Source of the DNA: Candidatus Bathyarchaeota archaeon
GTDB lineage: Archaea > Thermoproteota > Bathyarchaeia > Bathyarchaeales > Bathycorpusculaceae
Reading direction: 5' to 3'
Assembly: GCA_018396615.1 (NCBI GenBank)
Contig: JAGTQT010000039.1
Coordinates: 1 to 11,870, forward strand
Length of the DNA stretch: 11,870 nt
Shown here one piece after another: positions 1-4,525 of the stretch. The notes beneath the pieces are model-generated. The model ran no database searches and was not told where the DNA came from. It saw only the letters and a program-made list of their open reading frames with translations. The translations under genes and the position numbers were made by a program. The first letter of the stretch is position 1, and every line of letters starts with the position of its first letter.

Positions 1-104
1 TCGATGTAAGAGCTGTACGGTTCTTTGGTCTTTGCTGTGGCTGGAGCTATTAGCATCACAGATAATATTAGTAGGGCGACAATAGGTAGCAAGACTTTTT
101 TCAT
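1..104 (-). CDS. Secreted protein, N-terminal fragment (runs off left edge)
   Basis: Only the first 34 codons are in the window. The protein starts MKKVLLPIVALLILSVMLIA and continues PATAKTKEPYSSYI. Two lysines, a hydrophobic core of about 16 residues and an A-T-A site before Lys25 make a clear Sec-type signal peptide, so the product should be exported and cleaved or surface-attached. The start is decided by a very strong Shine-Dalgarno, AAGGAGGAGG, at 111-120, six bases upstream of ATG. Such a strong site suggests high expression, as for an abundant surface protein. The mature domain lies outside the window, so function cannot be assigned. The gene has the same orientation as the FIST regulator upstream but is separated from it by about 218 bases holding its own promoter-like sequence, so it is probably a separate transcription unit. 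Confidence 0.8.
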   Translation of the reverse strand, partial: MKKVLLPIVALLILSVMLIAPATAKTKEPYSSYI

Positions 105-146
105 TTTCTACCTCCTCCTTTTTTCTTCAAACACTACTGCAACGGT

Positions 147-166
147 AAAAATAGGTAGGTATTTTT
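147..166. repeat. 20-bp inverted repeat in the promoter of the secreted-protein gene
   Basis: AAAAATA (147-153), spacer GGTAGG, TATTTTT (160-166): perfect 7-bp arms. On the minus strand the AAAAATA arm looks like an archaeal TATA element and lies about 43-62 bases upstream of the ATG at 104, so the repeat would overlap the promoter. It could be an operator or an A/T-rich core promoter that is symmetrical by chance. The rest of 105-322 shows no credible gene. Confidence 0.4.
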
Positions 167-322
167 CACGGAAATCCACGCTCAATTTACGGAGCAAAAG
201 TGGAAAAATCGAATAATTGCGGAACATCTCAATCATTATGGCTGAAATTCTAATTAAATGACTGAAAACCAGAAACAAAGACAGATTTTGACGGATTCTA
301 TTCAGAGCAGACTTATCCATTT

Positions 323-2221
323 TTACCGGTTGCCAGCAACTTGGGCATCAACGTATCTCTTCATTATTTCTTTCTCGTATGATATTCTTGCTTTAGTAAT
401 TCTTCCACCGCGTCCTCGCTTGCCTGTGAAGATTCGGATTTCTATGAGTCCACGTCTCTCAAGCTCAGATATGGCTGATCCATGTTGCCTTTCATCACCG
501 TACACGCTTCTAAAAGAAACATGAGCATTCTTTGCTATTTGCACCATACTCCTCCAGCCCGCTTCCTCGATGAATAGCCTTCGCTTCATGTAGTCGTCGA
601 TAAAAGCATTAACCAAATGATCAAAAACCAAACGTGCGGCTTCAGTCTTGAACTTGAAAGCAAGTGGAGCTTGAATTTTTTCTTTTCCTGTAGGTGCAAT
701 CTCTGCCTCTTGCAGTTCGTCTTCTTTTTTAGGCACGGAGCGAAGCGTCATTCCCCAACAGCTGAAGTTGTAGACAAAAGGCTCTTGCAAGAGATGGGTG
801 AATGATAATTCGCCGTAAGCTAGGAATCCGAATACTTGTGTTGAAGATAGTGCTTCTTTGAAAATCTGACACTCTGTATTCGAACTGCATCCAGCAATAA
901 TCTCAGCTAGTCTTCGGGAAATGCAGGACTGTATGAAGGTAATGTCTCTCTCCTTGAAACCACGGTTCTCTCTAAGCATGTTAAAGACGTTCCGCGCTCC
1001 TTTCTGAACTTTTTCATGGTCAATCACAACGATGTAGCCAGGTATGGAGGGGTCGTGGCTCCTAATGGGCTGCAGGAGCTCGAAAATCGGACCGTGCACA
1101 CGCAATAGGTTTGCCGGAGCATAGTTTCCAAACGGAAAGGCAAACGCATACTTGGCCAGTGTCAAATTCAAAGGTATTCCTTCGATTTCTGAAATCTGTT
1201 GTAACAGTTCTTTTTCGTTGGGTGAGGGCAAGCCTCTTTCGCAAGATATTTGGGTCTCATTTTGGCATATTATTCTAGCGTGCACTTTTCGAGGGTCTTC
1301 ATCTCCTATTCGCTTGAGGCACTTGAACTTGGGTTCTGCATTAGGGTCAAAATGGAAGATGTAGGATTCTCCAATCCTTTTGACCGGTGACACGTCAAAG
1401 CCAAGCGAGGACTCAGCCAAGTTAGGGATTAAAGCACAGACGGCGTCATTGTCGAGGATTCTGAGTTCCGGCAGTGTGCCGATTCTGCCATAGAATTGAC
1501 GCATTTTTTGACCAATGATGCCATCACCACTAACTCCGCCTATCACATTTACTATTCGCGTTTCATGGTAACTCCTGAGAAAGTCTGCAATACCTGCAGC
1601 CACAAAGTATTCCCAGCCTCCTTTTCCAATTCTTGCTCCCTGCGTTAATACGAGAAGAGTCTTACTTTTCTGAAGCTGCTCGTTGGATTTTGTGCTTTGA
1701 TTAAAATCAATCCAAGCATCATGAACCATTTCTCTGCCGTTTTCCATGGCTCTTCTTTCGCTATCGAAACCCCATGTTCGTCCAATGCCAATGGGGTGAT
1801 TCGTAACCAAGGCTAAGAGGGATAGGCCGTTGTAGCCGATTCCTGAGACTTTCTTTAACTCGAGGTCTTCGTTTTCTATCTCACCGCCTGTTGTATGTCC
1901 AATCAAACGAAGCTGTTCCGCCGCGCTTTTTCCTCTAAATCTTCTCTCTATGGCGTCCAAAATGCCCTTGCAGATGATTTTGTCTTTGTCTTCAGTTTCA
2001 CCTCGGTAACTAGAGTAAAGAATCAGTAGTTTCACGTCTCTCAGATCGTGTCCAGCCTGAGAAATGTCATTTTCAATCTTGTCCAGAACTTTTTCAGTAA
2101 GCCTTTGTGCTTCCTCAACACTGTTCTCCTTTCTCAATTGTGTATCCTTGTTCGGATCGGCTTCCAAATCGTTTCTAGTATGTGCATGTCCTACAAACCC
2201 TAGAAAAAAGTCGTTAACCAT
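323..2221 (-). CDS. FIST sensor domain protein with C-terminal winged-helix DNA-binding domain
   Basis: A 632-residue cytoplasmic protein with no signal peptide or membrane segment. FIST_N covers roughly residues 5-260, with the family motifs IGHTTGGEI (107-115) and GGVSGDG (228-234). FIST_C covers roughly 265-490 and ends in the characteristic GFLAYGELSF (about 465-474). A linker rich in charged residues follows. The last 85 residues or so (about 548-632) read as a winged helix: a helix-turn-helix (SMVQIAKNAHVSFRSVYGDE), then AISELERRGLIEIR and a Gly/Arg-rich wing (TGKRGRGGRI). FIST domains are ligand-binding sensors usually joined to kinases, cyclases or chemoreceptors; here sensor and DNA binder are one chain, implying a one-component transcription regulator. 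The ligand is unknown. ATG at 2221 is preceded by GGGGGA and a TATA-like box at 2278-2285. It may regulate itself or the secreted-protein gene downstream. Confidence 0.9.
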   Translation of the reverse strand: MVNDFFLGFVGHAHTRNDLEADPNKDTQLRKENSVEEAQRLTEKVLDKIENDISQAGHDLRDVKLLILYSSYRGETEDKDKIICKGILDAIERRFRGKSAAEQLRLIGHTTGGEIENEDLELKKVSGIGYNGLSLLALVTNHPIGIGRTWGFDSERRAMENGREMVHDAWIDFNQSTKSNEQLQKSKTLLVLTQGARIGKGGWEYFVAAGIADFLRSYHETRIVNVIGGVSGDGIIGQKMRQFYGRIGTLPELRILDNDAVCALIPNLAESSLGFDVSPVKRIGESYIFHFDPNAEPKFKCLKRIGDEDPRKVHARIICQNETQISCERGLPSPNEKELLQQISEIEGIPLNLTLAKYAFAFPFGNYAPANLLRVHGPIFELLQPIRSHDPSIPGYIVVIDHEKVQKGARNVFNMLRENRGFKERDITFIQSCISRRLAEIIAGCSSNTECQIFKEALSSTQVFGFLAYGELSFTHLLQEPFVYNFSCWGMTLRSVPKKEDELQEAEIAPTGKEKIQAPLAFKFKTEAARLVFDHLVNAFIDDYMKRRLFIEEAGWRSMVQIAKNAHVSFRSVYGDERQHGSAISELERRGLIEIRIFTGKRGRGGRITKARISYEKEIMKRYVDAQVAGNR

Positions 2222-2277
2222 AATTCCCCCAAGCGTATGCGGTGGTGCACAGGTAAGATTATTGCATCTGTGAACGC

Positions 2278-2285
2278 TATAAAAA
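2278..2285 (-). promoter_or_regulatory. Putative TATA box of the FIST regulator gene
   Basis: On the minus strand this reads TTTTTATA, a good archaeal box A, about 57 bases upstream of the ATG at 2221. Initiation about 25 bases downstream would give a leader near 33 nt carrying the GGGGGA ribosome site. The same bases read TATAAAAA on the plus strand, so the box could instead, or also, serve rightward transcription into the GC-rich region. Confidence 0.45.
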
Positions 2286-2296
2286 CATATCGGATT

Positions 2297-2310
2297 CCTA
2301 TAGTAATAGG
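2297..2310. repeat. Inverted repeat CCTAT-N4-ATAGG beside the FIST-gene promoter
   Basis: CCTAT (2297-2301), AGTA, ATAGG (2306-2310). It sits 12 bases upstream of the minus-strand TATA box of the FIST-winged-helix gene, a place where an archaeal regulator could help or block TFB binding. Candidate autoregulatory operator. A 14-bp match of this kind can also arise by chance. Confidence 0.3.
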
Positions 2311-2334
2311 CGCATGGTGCTTCTGCCCAGAGCG

Positions 2335-2454
2335 CCCCTCACAGGGGAAATAAAAAAAGGGATTTTGCGGGATTCCACACGGTCGGTAAAGTGCAAATCC
2401 CACATCACACCACCACTGAGCCGAGAGTTTGAACGGCGTCCTGACTTGGGTTGA
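2335..2454 (-). ncRNA. Possible small structured RNA downstream of tRNA-Gln
   Basis: This stretch between tRNA-Gln and the FIST gene promoter is visibly richer in G/C and hairpins than the other spacers. On the minus strand, following the tRNA CCA, it can form GCCG...CGGC around a TTCAAACT loop (about 2422-2437), a stem GGGATTT-GC (2393-2401) with GC-A-AAATCCC (2359-2368), a run of seven T (2352-2358), and a tight hairpin CCCCT-gtg-AGGGG (2335-2347). No T-run immediately follows the tRNA, so the two may be co-transcribed. I recognise no known RNA family (no C/D boxes, no ACA end, not SRP or RNase P). Strand is uncertain, because a plus-strand TATAAAAA at 2278-2285 would place a start near 2308. 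It could also be only leader or spacer sequence. Confidence 0.3.
2348..2401 (-). terminator. Hairpin plus T-tract terminator after the tRNA-Gln unit
   Basis: Read leftward: GGGATTTGC (2401-2393), a 24-base loop region, GCAAAATCCC (2368-2359, one bulged A), then TTTTTTTATTT (2358-2348). T-tracts terminate archaeal RNA polymerase and the stem strengthens the call. The left arm can pair instead with AATCCC (2374-2369), so two alternative stems exist. Confidence 0.55.
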
Positions 2455-2530
2455 TGGTAGCCCGGGAGAGATTCGAACTCTCGTCAGAGGCTCCAGAGGC
2501 CTCCATGCTTGACCGCTACACCACCGGGCT
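2455..2530 (-). tRNA. tRNA-Gln (anticodon CUG), CCA encoded
   Basis: The minus strand folds into a complete cloverleaf. The acceptor stem is AGCCCGG/CCGGGCT (7 perfect pairs), the D stem GTGT/GCAT with loop AGCGGTCAA, the anticodon stem GAGGC/GCCTC with loop CTCTGGA, a 4-base variable loop TGAC, and the T stem GAGAG/CTCTC with loop TTCGAAT. The discriminator is A (2458) and the 3' CCA is in the DNA (2455-2457). The anticodon CTG reads CAG (glutamine). There is no intron. In most archaea Glu-tRNA(Gln) is formed first and then amidated by GatDE. Mature body without CCA is 73 nt (2458-2530). Confidence 0.97.
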
Positions 2531-2576
2531 TCATAATTGAAAGGTTGTCTTCTTTGTAATAACTTTAGCGTTAATG

Positions 2577-2602
2577 TTGAAAAAAGAGGAGAGTGTAAAG
2601 AG
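2577..2602 (-). terminator. T-tract downstream of the dys operon
   Basis: On the minus strand CTCTCCTC is followed by TTTTTT (2580-2585), 17-22 bases past the stop of the Cys-rich gene. No hairpin is obvious. A pyrimidine/T-run like this is enough for archaeal termination and lies before tRNA-Gln, whose own promoter must sit in the remaining 45 bases (AAGTTATTAC near 2556-2566 is the best box A candidate). Confidence 0.35.
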
Positions 2603-2815
2603 TTATTTTTTGTTTTGCTTTTTTAATGCTTCCTCGACGCAGTAGCATTCTTGGCTGCTTGGGTTCCATTCTTCACAGCACCATAGCGTCTGCACTATGG
2701 GGCCTTTATTTTCTCGAAAACGTAGGGAACAGAATATCTCGGTTGGATATTTGTAGGTGTTGTGGTTGCCGCAATTTCCGCAAAATTTTTGCTTAGCTTT
2801 GGTGTTTTCTTCCAT
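2603..2815 (-). CDS. Cys-rich small protein translationally coupled to deoxyhypusine synthase
   Basis: A 70-residue soluble protein with seven cysteines: C12-x2-C15, C29, C46-C47, C57-x-C59. It is framed by a charged N-terminus and a Lys-rich C-terminus (KKQNKK). The spacing suggests one or more metal sites, zinc being likeliest and Fe-S possible. I do not recognise the family. The start is certain: the dys stop TAA (2818-2816) directly abuts this ATG (2815-2813), and the Shine-Dalgarno GGAGG lies inside the last dys codons (about 2824-2828), eight bases ahead. This TAA-ATG join means translational coupling, so the protein is made with deoxyhypusine synthase. A role near aIF5A modification or translation is only an inference from position. 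TTTTTT at 2580-2585 probably ends the transcript. Confidence 0.85.
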   Translation of the reverse strand: MEENTKAKQKFCGNCGNHNTYKYPTEIFCSLRFRENKGPIVQTLWCCEEWNPSSQECYCVEEALKKQNKK

Positions 2816-3841
2816 TTAAGCTTCCTCCACTGGCAATAAGTTTTTACGCTTTAGATATGGCGTTCGTTTGAATTCCTTGCCAAGCCTTTCTAAGACTGAG
2901 GCGACAATTAATGGGAAAGTGATAACTGCATCGCCGATAACCATAACTTTGTCCGCTTTACCCTTCACCTTTCCCCAGCTAATAGTTTCTGTTAGCGTAG
3001 AACCTGACAACCCACCAGTTTCTGGCCGATCCATTGTTATTACTATAGCGTAGTCCATGCCCCTTTTAGAGGCAAGCGCAGCAGACTGCACAGTGTTTCG
3101 TGGCACTCCGCCGCCGATGACTATCATTCCATTTCGTGGTGAGCATTTGCATATGTTGGTTATTTGGGGAACATCTTTGAAGGCGTCTACAAGCAAAGGG
3201 TCTTTGCAACCTTCGCGCGAAGCGTGAAGCCAATGTATAAACCCGAATTCTGAATCTCGCAGTGCGGGAAGGAAAATGGGCACTTTCTCTTCGTATGCAG
3301 CTCGTAAAATTGAGTTTTTATCGCTTAATCTTTTGCCGAGCTCCCATGCAAACTCGTTTGAGGAGAGGCTTTTTCCACGTTTTTCAGCGGCTATTTCGGT
3401 GTACATTTCAGCAAGTTTATAATCAAGCCTTGTGAAGTCTTCTTCTGGCACAAAAACGTCGTATATGCGGTATATGTGATACTTGTATAGTAGGTAGTCG
3501 TCTACAATCCAATGTCCCTTGTAATGGTGACCGCCAAGGGCTTCTATTGCATCGTGAACCATGTTTGCGCCCGTGCTTACGATTACATCGATGAGGTTTT
3601 CGCGGATTAAATCAGCTATCAATGAACGCATACCAGCGGGAACAACAGCTCCAGCTAGAGCCAAAAAAACGGTGCACTTCTCATCTCGTAGCATATGCTC
3701 GTAAATGTCGCATGCTGTTGAAAGTCTTCCAGCCCCGAAAGAACCAGAATTTTTAAATTGCTGAATTAACTCGTCTACCGTCAATTTTCCGTTTATTTTT
3801 ATGTGCTTTACTGGCTCGCGAAGAAAATCTTCCCTCCGCAT
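2816..3841 (-). CDS. dys: Deoxyhypusine synthase
   Basis: Catalyses NAD-dependent transfer of the aminobutyl group of spermidine to a lysine of translation factor aIF5A, the first and in most archaea the main step of hypusine formation. The 341-residue length is normal for the family. Visible landmarks are STACDIYEHML near the N-terminus, the NAD-binding ALAGAVVPAGMR and VSTGANMVHD segments, FGFIHWLHASREG, GGGVPRNTVQ, MDRPETGGLSG and the active-site block TETISWGKVKG, whose lysine (K291) corresponds to the catalytic Lys329 of the human enzyme. I chose ATG at 3841, with GTGA seven bases upstream. A TTG one codon earlier (3844) is possible but adds nothing. The gene heads a two-gene unit with the Cys-rich protein (zero-base gap). 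A promoter-like AAAATTAT lies near 3888-3896, next to an unusual repeat array. Confidence 0.96.
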   Translation of the reverse strand: MRREDFLREPVKHIKINGKLTVDELIQQFKNSGSFGAGRLSTACDIYEHMLRDEKCTVFLALAGAVVPAGMRSLIADLIRENLIDVIVSTGANMVHDAIEALGGHHYKGHWIVDDYLLYKYHIYRIYDVFVPEEDFTRLDYKLAEMYTEIAAEKRGKSLSSNEFAWELGKRLSDKNSILRAAYEEKVPIFLPALRDSEFGFIHWLHASREGCKDPLLVDAFKDVPQITNICKCSPRNGMIVIGGGVPRNTVQSAALASKRGMDYAIVITMDRPETGGLSGSTLTETISWGKVKGKADKVMVIGDAVITFPLIVASVLERLGKEFKRTPYLKRKNLLPVEEA

Positions 3842-3899
3842 CAAATTTCACACTCAGAATTTTAGTATTAACGCTTGTTTGAAAGAAATAATTTTCTAT

Positions 3900-3922
3900 A
3901 CTCAAAAATGAGTAAAAACTCA
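3900..3922. repeat. Alternating ACTCA / TGAGT / ACTCA half-site array
   Basis: ACTCA (3900-3904), AAAA, TGAGT (3909-3913), AAAA, ACTCA (3918-3922): three half-sites in alternating orientation, each separated by exactly four A. A further ACTCA occurs at 3852-3856. It lies between the stop of the usp gene (3951) and dys (3841), next to the likely dys TATA region (3886-3896). It could bind a dimeric regulator, or on the minus strand act as a T-rich terminator with two mutually exclusive 5-bp hairpins for usp. Confidence 0.5.
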
Positions 3923-3950
3923 GATTTTCTTTTTTGAGGTGTTTAGTTGA

Positions 3951-4415
3951 TTATTTCACTATTAAAACGGGGCAAGGGGCATTCTTTATGACTCCGTCGC
4001 TTACACTTCCTAAGAGAATCCCTTTTATCTTGCCGATGCCCCTAGCACCCATAACAATTAAGTTAAATTCTCCTTCTTTAGCTGCTTTAACAATTTCCTG
4101 AACCGTATGCCCCTCTCTGATTAACATTTCAACTTTGACTCCTTCTGCCTCAGCCCTTTTTTCGCCTTCAGCAAGAATACTGCCTGCAGTCTTGCGTGCA
4201 TTCTCAGCCAGTTTGGAAAGCTCCGCTGCAGCCATGATGGGAACTGTTGGAGGAGTTAGAGTTGTCGGTTCGGGCATAACAACTGGCGCGGAAACGGAAA
4301 AAACGTTGATTAATGTTATTTTGCTGTTGAAGTTTTTGGCTATTTGAACTGCTAAGTTTAAGGCTTTAAGTGAATGCTCGGAACCGTCTAAAGGAACTAG
4401 GATTTTTTCAAACAA
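3951..4415 (-). CDS. Universal stress protein (UspA family), ATP-binding type
   Basis: A 154-residue single-domain Usp protein, a soluble Rossmann-like alpha/beta fold that usually dimerises. The N-terminus FEKILVPLDGSEHS carries the conserved strand 1 and Asp10. The C-terminus holds the complete nucleotide motif G-x2-G-x9-G-S (G123, G126, G136, S137; VMGARGIGKIKGILLGSVSD) and ends CPVLIVK. It should therefore bind ATP, unlike UspA-type members that lack the motif. A Pro/Thr-rich stretch (about 44-60) forms the usual variable loop. The start is TTG at 4415: an in-frame stop lies two codons upstream, no ATG or GTG is nearby, and GAGG (about 4424-4427) is correctly spaced. An out-of-frame ATG at 4419 opens a 3-codon ORF (M-L-V-stop) across the start. 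The gene stands alone between two spacers of about 107 bases. Confidence 0.93.
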   Translation of the reverse strand: MFEKILVPLDGSEHSLKALNLAVQIAKNFNSKITLINVFSVSAPVVMPEPTTLTPPTVPIMAAAELSKLAENARKTAGSILAEGEKRAEAEGVKVEMLIREGHTVQEIVKAAKEGEFNLIVMGARGIGKIKGILLGSVSDGVIKNAPCPVLIVK

Positions 4416-4525
4416 GCATTAAACCTCTGATTAGATGTGTAGATATAGCCTTTTTAATCTTTCACTTTAGTTAAGGTTTCCAGAAATTTTAATGCGTCAA
4501 ACTTCTATTTAGGGGAAAGTGATTC

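Noticed and set aside
2335..2347. CCCCT-gtg-AGGGG considered as part of a CRISPR-type or mobile-element repeat.
   Set aside because: It occurs once, has no spaced copies and no associated genes; treated as a hairpin in the candidate RNA.
2200..2403. Minus-strand ORF of 67 codons over the FIST promoter region.
   Set aside because: It overlaps the FIST start in another frame, has no ribosome site and runs through the hairpins and T-tract; no protein family pattern.
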